Shown here piece after piece: positions 50,175 through 59,741 of a DNA stretch of 64,000 nucleotides (position 1 is its first letter; each line of letters starts with the position of its first letter). Under the pieces are notes generated by a model. It was not told the DNA's origin, searched no databases, and worked only from the letters and a program-made list of their open reading frames with translations. Made by a program: the position numbers and the translations under genes. Source of the DNA: VRUE01 sp963703335 (lineage in GTDB: Bacteria; Actinomycetota; Thermoleophilia; Solirubrobacterales; 70-9). Location: positions 1,054,001 to 1,118,000 of the forward strand of contig OY969812.1 of the NCBI GenBank assembly GCA_963703335.1, given 5' to 3'.

Positions 50175-51135
50175 CGCTCACGTACTCCTTGGTCCGCTGC
50201 TCGCGGGGCGAGCCGAAGAGGGCCGTCGCGCTGCTGTACTCGACCAGCTCGCCGAGGTACATGAAGGCGACGTGGTCGGCGATCCGGTAGGCCTGCTGCA
50301 GGTTGTGGGTGACGATCACCACGGCGACGTCGTCGCGCAGCTTCACGATCAGGTCCTCGATCACCTGGGTCGACTGCGGGTCGAGCGCCGAGCAGGGCTC
50401 GTCGAGCAGCAGCACCTCGGGTTCCGCCGCCAACGCCCGGGCGATGCAGAGCCGCTGCTGCTGGCCGCCGGAGAGCCTCAGCGCCGGGTGGTCGAGACTG
50501 TCCTTGACCTCCTCGAAGAGACCCGCTCGCTCAAGCGCACTGTGGACTTTTGGCTCCAGCGCCTTCTTGCGCTGGCGCCGCGAGCCCTGCTCGCGCAACA
50601 CGTAGGCGATGTTGTCGAAGACGCTCATCGGGAACGGGTTGGGCTGCTGGAAGACCATCGTCACCCGCCGCCGCAGCGAGGTCGGCTCGATCAAGCGGAT
50701 GTCGACGTCGTCGAGCAGGATGCGCCCGCGCAGTGTCGCCGTGCGGGTCAGCTCGGTGAGCCGGTTGAGCGAGCGCAGCAGCGTCGTCTTGCCGCAGCCG
50801 GATGGTCCGATCAGCGACAGCACCTCGCCCTGGCGGACCGGCAGGGAGACCGACTTGACGGCTTCGCGATTGGCGTAAGAGACCGAGACGTCGTCGATTT
50901 CCATGCGGCGGATCGAGAACTGCGGGGCGCTGATCGAGCGCCGCGCCGCGGTGAAGCCGCCGGGGGCTGCAACGCCCTTGCCGTTCGTCGAGGTCGTGGG
51001 CGGAGCCACCTGTGTAGCGGCCTGGACGTCCTCCAGCGGCAAACGCCGGATCGGCGGGGGACCATGGGGCGTGTCTGAGTTTTTGGGTCCCATGGACCCT
51101 GAAAGCTCAGACACGTCGGGGGTTAGTGACTCCAC
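50161..51135 (-). CDS. pstB: Phosphate ABC transporter ATPase PstB with N-terminal extension
   Basis: 324 residues if started at GTG 51135, which overlaps the pstA end by 13 bp and has AAAGGTGG six to seven bases upstream. The usual PstB starts near ATG 50904 (MEIDDVSVSYANREAVK), which lacks a ribosome site. The core has Walker A GPSGCGKTT, LSGGQQQRLCIARALA, Walker B VLLLDEPCSALD and H-loop VTHN. The extra ~77 residues are Pro/Ala-rich and their first part (DVSELSGSMGPKNSDT) is encoded by a DNA hairpin. If the short start is right, the hairpin is intercistronic. Energises high-affinity phosphate uptake. Confidence 0.9.
   Translation of the reverse strand: MESLTPDVSELSGSMGPKNSDTPHGPPPIRRLPLEDVQAATQVAPPTTSTNGKGVAAPGGFTAARRSISAPQFSIRRMEIDDVSVSYANREAVKSVSLPVRQGEVLSLIGPSGCGKTTLLRSLNRLTELTRTATLRGRILLDDVDIRLIEPTSLRRRVTMVFQQPNPFPMSVFDNIAYVLREQGSRRQRKKALEPKVHSALERAGLFEEVKDSLDHPALRLSGGQQQRLCIARALAAEPEVLLLDEPCSALDPQSTQVIEDLIVKLRDDVAVVIVTHNLQQAYRIADHVAFMYLGELVEYSSATALFGSPREQRTKEYVSGAFG
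51070..51115. repeat. Imperfect hairpin at the pstA-pstB junction
   Basis: CGTGTCTGAG (51070-51079) pairs with CTCAGACACG (51106-51115) and GGTCC (51086-51090) with GGACC (51094-51098), with mismatches and a bulge between. It starts 8 bp beyond the pstA stop on the minus strand and lies within the proposed pstB 5' coding extension. It could tune relative PstA/PstB levels. Confidence 0.6.
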
Positions 51136-52120
51136 GTTCCCACCTTTCGGGCGCGGCGATGGACGACGTCGACGGCGGCGTTGAGGGCCAGGACCATCAG
51201 CAGCAGGACGAAGGCCGCTGCGTAGGCCTTCTGCGGCTGGTTGAGGTTCCCGGTCGGGGACGCCTCGTAGACGAAGTTGGTCAGGGTGGTTCCAGCACCG
51301 CGCAGGTAGTTGAGGGGAAACGCGCCGCCAACCGGCGCGAAGTTCTGGGTCGCACCGAGCAGGACGACGATGATCGCCGTGTCGCCGATGATCCGGCCGA
51401 GGCCGAGCATCGCGCCGGTCGCAACCTGCGGGCGAGCCGCCGGCAGCAGGATCCGCCGCGTGGTCGCGATCTTGGTCTTGCCGACCGCGTAGGACGCCTC
51501 GCGAACGTGCTGGGGAATTGCGTTCAGCCCCTCGCGGGTGCTGGCGACGACCAGCGGCAGGGCGACGATCGAGAGCATCGCCGAGGCGGCGAAGAAGGAG
51601 CGGCCGAAGACCACACCTTCGGAGGTGCGGCTGAGGAAACCGAGCGCGGTGCTGGAGAAGATCACCGTGCCGAAGAGGGCGAGGACGATCGAGGGGATGC
51701 CGGCGATCGCCTCGATCGTCGATTCGGTGATCCGCGCCAGGGCGGCCGGACGGCCGTACTCGACCAACCACACGGCGACTCCCACGCCGGCCGGCAAGGC
51801 GATCGCGATCCCCATCACGGCGACGATCAGGGTGCCGATGAAGGCGTCCGAGAAGCCGCCCGATTCGCTCTCGGTGAACCCGGCGGTGGCCGGAGTGACG
51901 AGCATCGAGGGCTTCAGGTACTTGACCCCCTGCAGGAAGAGGTAGACGACGATCGCCACCGCGATCGCGCAGAAGAGCAGGCCCAGCGCCCAGCAGATCG
52001 CCAGGCCAATCCGATCCGAGAGCCGCCATGTGGCGCTGCCCTCGACGGGCTCCTTGGTCGGTTTCTGTGGCGCAGGCGTGGGCGGCCGGCCCGCAGGCGG
52101 AGTGGCGACTGAGGACTCCA

Positions 52121-52121
<1 letters not shown>
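51123..52121 (-). CDS. pstA: Phosphate ABC transporter permease PstA
   Basis: 332 residues from ATG 52121. Pro/Ala-rich N-terminus (ATPPAGRPPTPAPQKPTKEP), then six membrane spans. Family markers: SGGFSDAFIGTLIVAVMGIA, the E-Y-G segment VWLVEYG, SIVLALFGTVIFSS and the EAA loop REASYAVGKTKIATTRRILL (about 220-239). Its start shares a base with the pstC stop (TGATG). Inner-membrane channel half of the phosphate uptake system. Confidence 0.95.
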
Positions 52122-53116
<995 letters not shown>

Positions 53117-53956
53117 CTAGTGTTTTTTGGCCTTCTTGTTGAAGGCGGGGACGCCGCCGGCTTTGGCGATCACTTCCCCGGCCCGGGGGCTGCGCCGGGC
53201 CCAGTCGATGAACTTGCCGAGGGCCGGCGAGATGCCACTGCCGTCGCCCGGCAGGACCAGGAAGATGTAGCGCGAGAGCGGGTACTTGAGCGGCTCGACG
53301 CTGATCTTCGAGGCCAGGCAGGGGACGCCGTTGACCTTGAGCGCCTTCTGTCCCGCGCCCTGCCAAGCCAGGCCGTCGTAGCCGATCGCGTTCGGATCCT
53401 GCTTGACCGCATTGACGACGAGACCGTCCGCCGTCAGCGCGTTGACGTTGGAGGCCGGCAGTTCGTTGTTGAGGACCGCCTGGAGGAAGAAGTTGTAGGT
53501 CCCTCCATTGGTGTCACGACCGACCGGGTCGATCGTCGTGGCGAGCCCCGAGCCCGGCAACTGGCTCCAATTGGTGAGCAGCCCGCGGTAGATGTCGTGG
53601 GTCTGCTGGATCGTGATGTTGCTGAGTTTGTTCTTCGGGTTGACGTCGATGCAGAGGCCATCGAGGAAGAACTTGACGTAGGTCGTGCCGGCGTCGCTGG
53701 GCAGCGGCGTACGGGCCTGCCCGGCGAACTGGCTGGTGCCGTTCTGGACGTCCTTGACCCCGGCGTTGCCGCCGTTGGCCGTGTAGACGAAGTGGACTTT
53801 GTGATTGACCTCTTTCGTGTAGGTGCTGAACAGCGCCTGCAGCACGGGCTGCGCCGCAACCGAGCCCGACCCGATCAGGGTCGCAGCCCCGGCAGAGGCC
53901 GGCAGCGCCAGAGCCCCGAGGGCGATCGCCGAGACGGCGAGAGTCCTGATTCTCAT
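53117..53956 (-). CDS. pstS: Phosphate-binding protein PstS
   Basis: 279 residues from ATG 53956, preceded by AAGGAAGGAAG. Cleavable Sec signal MRIRTLAVSAIALGALALPA ending A-S-A-G-A-A; no lipobox, so secreted or wall-associated rather than lipid-anchored. Binding-fold segments: LIGSGSVAAQPVLQALFSTY, TANGGNAGVKDVQNGTSQFA and DPVGRDTNGGTYNFFLQAVL; the phosphate-binding S/T-G-x-G set is conserved in outline. First gene of pstSCAB. A 13-bp sequence shared with the sulfate operon lies 38 bp and 82 bp upstream. Confidence 0.92.
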   Translation of the reverse strand: MRIRTLAVSAIALGALALPASAGAATLIGSGSVAAQPVLQALFSTYTKEVNHKVHFVYTANGGNAGVKDVQNGTSQFAGQARTPLPSDAGTTYVKFFLDGLCIDVNPKNKLSNITIQQTHDIYRGLLTNWSQLPGSGLATTIDPVGRDTNGGTYNFFLQAVLNNELPASNVNALTADGLVVNAVKQDPNAIGYDGLAWQGAGQKALKVNGVPCLASKISVEPLKYPLSRYIFLVLPGDGSGISPALGKFIDWARRSPRAGEVIAKAGGVPAFNKKAKKH

Positions 53957-53994
53957 GCTTGTTTGCTTCCTTCCTTGCCGGGTACTGGAGTTTC

Positions 53995-54051
53995 TTGATT
54001 GTCTAACTCGACATGACCCTACCAGCTTCTGTACTTTATTGACCTCTTTAC
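53995..54051 (-). promoter_or_regulatory. Two copies of a shared 13-bp motif upstream of pstS
   Basis: On the plus strand TTGATTGTCTAAC (53995-54007) and TTGACCTCTTTAC (54039-54051). Related sequences stand ahead of the 78-residue gene (55092) and twice ahead of the sulfate operon (60808, 60825), giving a loose consensus TTGAYYNNYTWAS. May be a regulator site for nutrient uptake genes; not a match to the actinomycete PHO box. Confidence 0.4.
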
Positions 54052-54091
54052 TAAAGAAGGCTGCCTCGGCATGCCATGAACGGAGGTTCAA

Positions 54092-54760
54092 TTGCTCAGA
54101 AGAAGACTGTCCACGCCTCGCGCCGCCACGGCGGTCGTGCTGGCGGCGGTACTCGCCGCGGCGATCGCGGTGACGCCGTCATTCGCCGGGCACTCGCTCG
54201 GCGGCACCTTCATCACGAAGAAAGCGGCCGGCCAGATCTACGTCTCCAACAAGAAGGCGTCGACGCTCTACCTGAGGAAGAAAGCCGCCGGCAATACCTA
54301 CGCGAAGAAGGCCGAGCTGCCGTTTCCGCCCAAGGCGGCGATCGCGGCAGGAACCGCTCCGTGGTCGAACGATGGGACGACCCCGGTGTATCTGCCGACC
54401 GCCTACACCTCGTTCGGCCTTCCGGGCACCGGCTCGGTCGTGATCACGTTCTCGGGATCGGTGACCTGCACAGCGGCGAAACCGACGGTGGATCTCGCCT
54501 GCCCGATCCAGATCGTGGTCGACGGCCAATCGACCGGCAAAGTCAATATCGCTCCGGCGACCGCGAACTCGCCGAGTCCCGCGGCGATCGTCGAGACGGT
54601 GATGCAGACCACTGTCCTCGCCAAGGGCGGTCACACCGTTGCGATCCAGTACGCCGGCGCCAAAGGGGTGGTCTTCACGCTGAAGAGCTGGAGCCTGGCG
54701 GCCCAGGCCTATCCCGAGCGACCGGAACTGCCGCCCACGGAAACGACCAAATCGAAATAG
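54092..54760 (+). CDS. Secreted protein of unknown function
   Basis: 222 residues from TTG 54092, a start favoured by GGAGGT five bases upstream. Signal peptide AVVLAAVLAAAIAVTPSFAG. A short Lys-rich repeat region follows (GTFITKKAAGQIYVSNKKAS, TLYLRKKAAGNTYAKKAE), a type of stretch seen in many Thermoleophilia exported proteins, then a beta-rich domain of about 140 residues (VVITFSGSVTCTAAKPTVDL; VAIQYAGAKGVVFTLKSWSL) with two cysteines. No enzyme motif. Divergent from pstS with overlapping promoter region. Confidence 0.75.
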   Translation: MLRRRLSTPRAATAVVLAAVLAAAIAVTPSFAGHSLGGTFITKKAAGQIYVSNKKASTLYLRKKAAGNTYAKKAELPFPPKAAIAAGTAPWSNDGTTPVYLPTAYTSFGLPGTGSVVITFSGSVTCTAAKPTVDLACPIQIVVDGQSTGKVNIAPATANSPSPAAIVETVMQTTVLAKGGHTVAIQYAGAKGVVFTLKSWSLAAQAYPERPELPPTETTKSK

Positions 54761-54776
54761 GCTCGCGAAATGACCC

Positions 54777-54805
54777 GACCGCGCCGGAATCGCTCCGGCG
54801 CGGTC
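54777..54805. terminator. Hairpin between convergent small genes
   Basis: 12-bp perfect arms GACCGCGCCGGA / TCCGGCGCGGTC with loop ATCGC, 16 bp after the secreted-protein stop and 26 bp before the stop of the convergent 78-residue gene. Fits a terminator for either strand; no clear T-run. Confidence 0.55.
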
Positions 54806-54830
54806 GGTCTCGAGGGCCAGGGAGAAGGCC

Positions 54831-55067
54831 TCAGTGCCCGCGCAGCTGAAACCGCCCGGGTCGGGGAAGCGGCTCGCCGAGGATCAGGCGGGCCCGGTAG
54901 TAGAGGGCTTCGAAAGCCTGCGTATCCAGATCGTCCACCGCGTGCTGCTCGCGCCCGGGCTGGGTTGCCGCCGCATCCGCCGGCCCCCCTCCCACCGGGT
55001 GCTGGCGGAGCACGCCGTTCAGCCTGCCGCGCGAGACGAATTTCGTGTGCTGGGGTGCGCCGCTCAT
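54831..55067 (-). CDS. Small hypothetical protein
   Basis: 78 residues; ribosome site AAAGGAGAG precedes ATG 55067. Sequence is polar with GREQHAVDDLDTQAFEALYY then RARLILGEPLPRPGR at the C-terminus; no signal or membrane span. No family recognised. It is likely real because of the good ribosome site, its own hairpin and the shared upstream 13-bp motif. Confidence 0.6.
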   Translation of the reverse strand: MSGAPQHTKFVSRGRLNGVLRQHPVGGGPADAAATQPGREQHAVDDLDTQAFEALYYRARLILGEPLPRPGRFQLRGH

Positions 55068-55091
55068 CGCCTCTCTCCTTTCTTGGGTTTA

Positions 55092-55104
55092 TTGACCATC
55101 TAAC
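55092..55104 (-). promoter_or_regulatory. Copy of the shared 13-bp motif
   Basis: TTGACCATCTAAC on the plus strand, 24 bp before the start of the 78-residue gene; same motif as ahead of pstS and the sulfate-binding gene. Confidence 0.35.
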
Positions 55105-55163
55105 TCAAGATTAGCAAGAAGAGCCCACGGTTGCTTGCCCGCCGGTTTGGGTAGTTGATCCAA

Positions 55164-56808
55164 ATGCCCGGCCTCGTCCTCGGCCCGCTGCTCCGCTACG
55201 TCTCCGAAACCGAGGCGACGATCTGGGTCGAGACCGACGCGTCCTGCGAGGTGGAGATCCTCGGCCGCCGCGAGCCGACCTTCGCCGTCGCCGGCCACCA
55301 CTACGCCCTGGTCCGCATCGAGGACCTCGAGCCCGGTGGCTTCTACGAGTACGAGGTCGCACTCGACGGCGAGCGCCGCTGGCCATCAGGGGGCAGCGAC
55401 CTGCCTCCGAGCGCAATCCGCACCTTCTCCCCCAACAAACCACTCGACATCTGCTTCGGCTCCTGCCGTGTGGCGGTCCCACACGAGGAGCCCTACACGC
55501 AGACCAAGGACGAACACGAAGACGGTCACGAGCTCGACGCCCTGCACGTGCTGGCGACCCAGATGGCGCGCGACGATCGCGACAAGTGGCCGGAGCTGCT
55601 CTTCCTGCTCGGCGATCAGAATCTACGTCGACGAGGGCTCGCCGCAAGCGCGCAAGAAGATCCGCGCCCGCCGCGATACCTCCGAGCCCCCCGGGGAGGA
55701 GGTGGTCGATTTCGAGGAGTACAGCTGGCTCTACGAAGAGAGCTGGAGCGACCCGATGATTCGCTGGCTGTTCTCGACGGTCTCCACCTCAATGGTCTGG
55801 GACGACCATGACATGAGCGACGACTGGAACATCTCGCGCTCCTGGCACGAGGAGATGGACCGCAAGGAGTGGTGGCACGAGCGCGCCATCGACGGGATCG
55901 CCACCTACTGGATTTACCAGCACCTCGGCAACCTCTCGCCGCGTGAACTCGACGAGAACGACCTTTACGCGCGGGTGCGGGGCAATCCCGATGCGACCGA
56001 GATTCTCCGCAGTTGGGCCAAGGAGATCGACACGACCGCAGCGGGCACGCGATGGAGCTTCTGTCGCGACATCGACGGGGTGCGGGCGGTCTTCATCGAC
56101 TCGCGCGCCGCCCGGGTGCTGACCGAGGAGCGGCGCTCGATGTTCGACGACAAGGTCTGGGACTGGATCGTCGATCACGCAAGCGGCGACTTCGACCATC
56201 TGCTCCTGGCCACCACGGTCCCCTACCTCCTCTCCCCCGGCTTCCACCACCTCGAGGCCTGGAACGAGCGGCTTTGCGATGGGGCCTGGGGCGAGCCGAT
56301 TGCACGCGGCAGCGAGCAGCTGCGCCGCGCCGTCGACTTCGACCACTGGGCCGCTTTCCAGTTCTCCTTCCAGCGACTGCGCAAGCTGCTCGAAGAGGTC
56401 GGCTCAGGCAAGCGAGGAAAAGCGCCGGCCTCGATCGTGCTCCTCTCCGGTGACGTCCACCATGCCTACCTATGCGACGTCGCCTTCAAGCGCGACGCCG
56501 GCATGCAGAGCCCCGTCTACCAGGCGGTTTGCTCGCCATACCGCAACCCGCTCGAAGCGAACGAGCGGCGCGTCGTCCGCGCTGGCTTCTCCCGAACACT
56601 CACCGCGGTCGCCCGCGGCCTGGCCAGTGCAGCCGGTGCTCCCGATCCCGGAATTCGCTGGCGCCTCCTCGAGGGCCCCTACTTCGACAACCAGGTCGCG
56701 ACCCTGCGCCTCGACGGCCGCAAGGCGATCGCCCGCCTCGACAAGACCATCGCCGGAGAGGAAGATGAGCAGTCGCTCGAGAAGAGCTTCGAGCGCCGCC
56801 TAGCTTGA
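55164..56808 (+). CDS. PhoD-like alkaline phosphatase, interrupted by a one-base frameshift
   Basis: The 5' part (from ATG 55164) encodes a PhoD N-terminal domain and the first catalytic motif ICFGSCRVAVPHEEP, then ELLFLLGDQ. There the frame breaks: CAGAATCTACG has one A too many at 55620-55621; removing it gives GDQ-IYVDEGSPQARKKIRARR. The rest is standard: STSMVWDDHDMSDDWN (about 208-223), WHEEMDRKEWWHERAIDG, and LLSGDVHHAYLCD. No Sec/Tat signal is present, so it is probably cytoplasmic, unlike classical PhoD. Repaired length about 547 residues. Phosphodiester or phosphomonoester hydrolysis likely. Confidence 0.85.
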
Positions 56809-56848
56809 TGCAGGCATCCGGACCCTCGGTTCACTGAACCGCTCTCCG

Positions 56849-56893
56849 CGAAACCGTCTCAACCCGTCTATTGCGCGGGCTGAGACGGTTTCG
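56849..56893. repeat. Hairpin repeat, family C copy 2
   Basis: Arms CGAAACCGTCTCAACCC / GGGCTGAGACGGTTTCG (one mismatch) around an 11-nt loop, matching copy 1 at 23171-23215 including loop length and paired change T/A to A/T in the stem. It lies between the PhoD-like gene and the convergent sulfate operon; the 100 bp after it hold nothing recognisable. Confidence 0.8.
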
Positions 56894-57001
56894 GCGGCCA
56901 GCAGATCGCCTGGTATCGGGATCAGTACCTTCTTGGTGTGGCTTGATGACGAGTCGGGGCGGGGCGCCACCCGGCAAAGCGCACCCCGCCCCGTCGCCTC
57001 T

Positions 57002-58039
57002 TCAAGCGGCTGCAGATACCTCTGCGTCGTCGCCACCTTTTGAGTCACGGGGAGTCGAGGCCCCGTCACCGTCGGGTGGTGAGTCACCGCTGAAGCTCTT
57101 GGTCTGGCCCGGCCGCAGGTAGACGATCTGGCCCTCGCGCAGCTCCAGCTTCTGCAGCTCGGCGCGGGTCAGCTGGGCCCAGACCTCGGTGCCGTCGCCG
57201 AGCACGAACTCGACCCGGATCTCGAAGCCCAGGGCGACGATCCGCTGCACCATCGCCTCCTCGTCGCCGTCCTCGCGATCGAGCACGACCGACATGTCGT
57301 GCGGGCGCACGAAGTGCTCGCCGAGCCGGTTGACCTCGCCGACGAAGCTCATCACGAACTCGTTGGCGGGGTGGTCGTAGAGGTCGTCGGCGCTGCCCGA
57401 CTGCTCCACGCGGCCCTCGTTCATCACGACCAGCTGACCGGCGACGTCCATCGCCTCCTCCTGGTCGTGGGTGACGAAGATCGTCGTCACGTGCATCTCG
57501 TCGTGGAGGCGGCGCAGCCAGGTGCGCAGGTCCTTGCGGACCTTGGCGTCGAGGGCGCCGAAGGGCTCGTCGAGCAGCAGCACCTGCGGCTCGACCGCGA
57601 GCGCCCGCGCCAGGGCCATGCGCTGGCGCTGACCGCCGGAGAGCTGAGAGGGGAAGCGGCCGGCGAGGCCGTCGAGCTGGACCAGCTGCAGCAGCTCGTG
57701 GACGCGCTGGGAGGTCTCCTGCTTCTTCCACTTGCGGATCTTCAGGCCGAAGGCGACGTTGTCGTAGACCGTCATGTGCTTGAAGGCGGCGTAGTGCTGA
57801 AAGACGAAGCCGACGCCACGCTTCTGCGCCGGCTTCCCGGTCGCGTCCTCGCCGTTGATCGTCACCTCTCCCGAGTCCAGCTCCTCGAGCCCGGCGATCG
57901 CCCGCAACAGGGTGGACTTGCCGCTGCCGCTGGGCCCCAGCAGGGCCGTCAGCGAGCCATCGGGGACATCGATCGATACGTCGTCGAGCGCCTGAAAGTC
58001 ACCGAAGCGCTTGTTTGCTCCCTCGACTGAGATTCCCAT
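57002..58039 (-). CDS. cysA: Sulfate/thiosulfate ABC transporter ATPase
   Basis: 345 residues. Walker A LLGPSGSGKST (about 34-44), Q-loop FVFQHYAAFKHMTV, signature QLSGGQRQRMALARALAV, Walker B VLLLDEPFGALDAKVRKDL, H-loop IFVTHDQEEAMDVA, then a TOBE domain (FVRPHDMSVVLDREDGDEEA, VEFVLGDGTEVWAQLTRAEL) as in CysA. A Ser/Gly/Asp-rich tail follows. Last gene of sbp-cysT-cysW-cysA, starting at the cysW stop (1-bp overlap). Confidence 0.95.
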   Translation of the reverse strand: MGISVEGANKRFGDFQALDDVSIDVPDGSLTALLGPSGSGKSTLLRAIAGLEELDSGEVTINGEDATGKPAQKRGVGFVFQHYAAFKHMTVYDNVAFGLKIRKWKKQETSQRVHELLQLVQLDGLAGRFPSQLSGGQRQRMALARALAVEPQVLLLDEPFGALDAKVRKDLRTWLRRLHDEMHVTTIFVTHDQEEAMDVAGQLVVMNEGRVEQSGSADDLYDHPANEFVMSFVGEVNRLGEHFVRPHDMSVVLDREDGDEEAMVQRIVALGFEIRVEFVLGDGTEVWAQLTRAELQKLELREGQIVYLRPGQTKSFSGDSPPDGDGASTPRDSKGGDDAEVSAAA

Positions 58040-58839
58040 CAGGCGTCCTCCTTTCGTTTGAGCAGGTTCATTGCGAACAGGGTGATCAGCGCCAGGAGCG
58101 CCAGCACCAGGGAGGCGCCGTAGGCGCCGGTGGAGTTGAAGTTGGCGTACTGCTTCTCGACGAACAGCGGCAGGGTCTGGGTCTGCCCGCTGATCGAGCC
58201 GGAGACGATCGTCACGGCGCCGAACTCGCCGAGCACCCGCGCGGTGGTGAGGACGACGCCGTAGGCGACACCCCAGCGGATCGACGGCAGGGTGATCTTC
58301 CAGAAGGTCTGCCAGCCGTTTGCCCCGAGCGTCGAGGCGGCCATCTCCTGGTCGGTGCCTATCTCCTGCAGCACCGGCACGGTCTCGCGGACCACGAACG
58401 GCAGCGAGACGAAGATGCTGGCAAGCACCATCCCCGGCACCGAGAAGAGGATCTCGATCCCGTTTTCGCCGAGGAACGCGAACCAGCCGCCGGTTCCGTA
58501 GAGGAGGAAGAGCGAGAGGCCGATGACGACTGGAGAGACCGCGAACGGGAGGTTGATGATCGCGTCGATCACCGGGTTCGCCTTCGACTTGCGGCGGACC
58601 AGGAGCAGCGCGCAGCCGATCCCGAAGATCGTGTTGAGCGGCACCGCGATCACGACCATCAGCAGCGTCAGCTTCAGCGCGTGCAGGCCGTCGGGCGAGG
58701 TGATCGCGTCGAGCGGCGGGCCGATCCCGTCTTCAAAGGTCTTGTAGAAGATCATCACCAGCGGGATCAGCAGCAGCATCGTCAGGTAGCCGAGCCCGAG
58801 CGCTCGCAGGCCCCAGCGGCTGGCGGGATTGGCGCCCAT
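58039..58839 (-). CDS. cysW: Sulfate ABC transporter permease CysW
   Basis: 266 residues with six membrane spans. EAA-type loop: AASTLGANGWQTFWKITLPS (about 168-187); ETVPVLQEIGTDQEMAAS precedes it. The motif INLPFAVSPVVIGLSLFLLY is typical of CysW. One-base overlaps join it to cysT and cysA. Membrane half of the sulfate importer. Confidence 0.95.
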   Translation of the reverse strand: MGANPASRWGLRALGLGYLTMLLLIPLVMIFYKTFEDGIGPPLDAITSPDGLHALKLTLLMVVIAVPLNTIFGIGCALLLVRRKSKANPVIDAIINLPFAVSPVVIGLSLFLLYGTGGWFAFLGENGIEILFSVPGMVLASIFVSLPFVVRETVPVLQEIGTDQEMAASTLGANGWQTFWKITLPSIRWGVAYGVVLTTARVLGEFGAVTIVSGSISGQTQTLPLFVEKQYANFNSTGAYGASLVLALLALITLFAMNLLKRKEDA

Positions 58840-59741
58840 CAGACGCCACCTCCGTCGCCGCCGACATCCTTGGCGAGCGTCGGGATGAACTCGCTCGAGC
58901 TGCGGTCGTGGCGGATCGCCCAGCGCTGGATCAACGAGACGACGCCGAGCAGCAAGAGTGAGGCGACGAGCAGCACCACCGAGACGGCGGAGGCGCCGAT
59001 CTCGTTGCCGGACTCGATCTGGTTGCGGATGAAGACCGAGGAGACGGTCGTGTCGGGCAGCCCGCCGGCGAAGAGGAGGACGGAGCCGAACTCGCCCAGC
59101 GCGCGGGCGAACGCGAGGGCGACGCCGGCGGCGAGGCCGGGAAGGAGGTTGGGAAGGATGATGCGGCGGAAGATCGTGAAGTTGCCGGCCCCGAGCGAGG
59201 CGGCGGCGGCCTCCATCTCACGGTCCATCTCCAGCAGCAGCGGCTGCACGGCGCGGACGACGAAGGGAAGGGTGACGAACATCAGCGCTACGACGACGGC
59301 GGCCTGCGTCGCCGCCAGGTGAATCCCCAGCGGGCTGTCGTTGCCGTACAGCGTCAGCAGGGTGAGGCTGGCGACGATCGTCGGCAGGGCGAAGGGGAGG
59401 TCGATCACCGCGTTGACCGCGCTTTTGCCGGGGAAGTCGTCGCGGACCAGCAGCCAGGCGAGGATCGTGCCGAAGATCCCGTTGACCACGACGACGATCA
59501 GCGAGCAGACGACCGTCAGTTTCAGGCTCTTCAGCGCCAGCGGCGAGGTGACCTGATCCCAGAAGGTGCCGAGGCCGCCGGTGAAGGCTTCGCTGACGAC
59601 GGCCGCCAGCGGCAGCAGCACGATGATGCTCAGGTAGAGCATGACCGTGCCGCCGCCGACGCCGACGCCGAGCCCGGGCAGGCGAATGCCCGCCCGGGGT
59701 GCTGCGGGAACCGATGTTGCGCTTGCCGGGTGCGCTGACAT
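58839..59741 (-). CDS. cysT: Sulfate ABC transporter permease CysT
   Basis: 300 residues with six spans. Family motifs IDLPFALPTIVASLTLLTLY and EAA-loop AAAASLGAGNFTIFRRIILP (about 194-213), NLLPGLAAGVALAFARALGE. The C-terminus ends in a Gly/Asp-rich tail. Joined to the binding-protein gene and cysW by one-base overlaps. Confidence 0.95.
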   Translation of the reverse strand: MSAHPASATSVPAAPRAGIRLPGLGVGVGGGTVMLYLSIIVLLPLAAVVSEAFTGGLGTFWDQVTSPLALKSLKLTVVCSLIVVVVNGIFGTILAWLLVRDDFPGKSAVNAVIDLPFALPTIVASLTLLTLYGNDSPLGIHLAATQAAVVVALMFVTLPFVVRAVQPLLLEMDREMEAAAASLGAGNFTIFRRIILPNLLPGLAAGVALAFARALGEFGSVLLFAGGLPDTTVSSVFIRNQIESGNEIGASAVSVVLLVASLLLLGVVSLIQRWAIRHDRSSSEFIPTLAKDVGGDGGGV

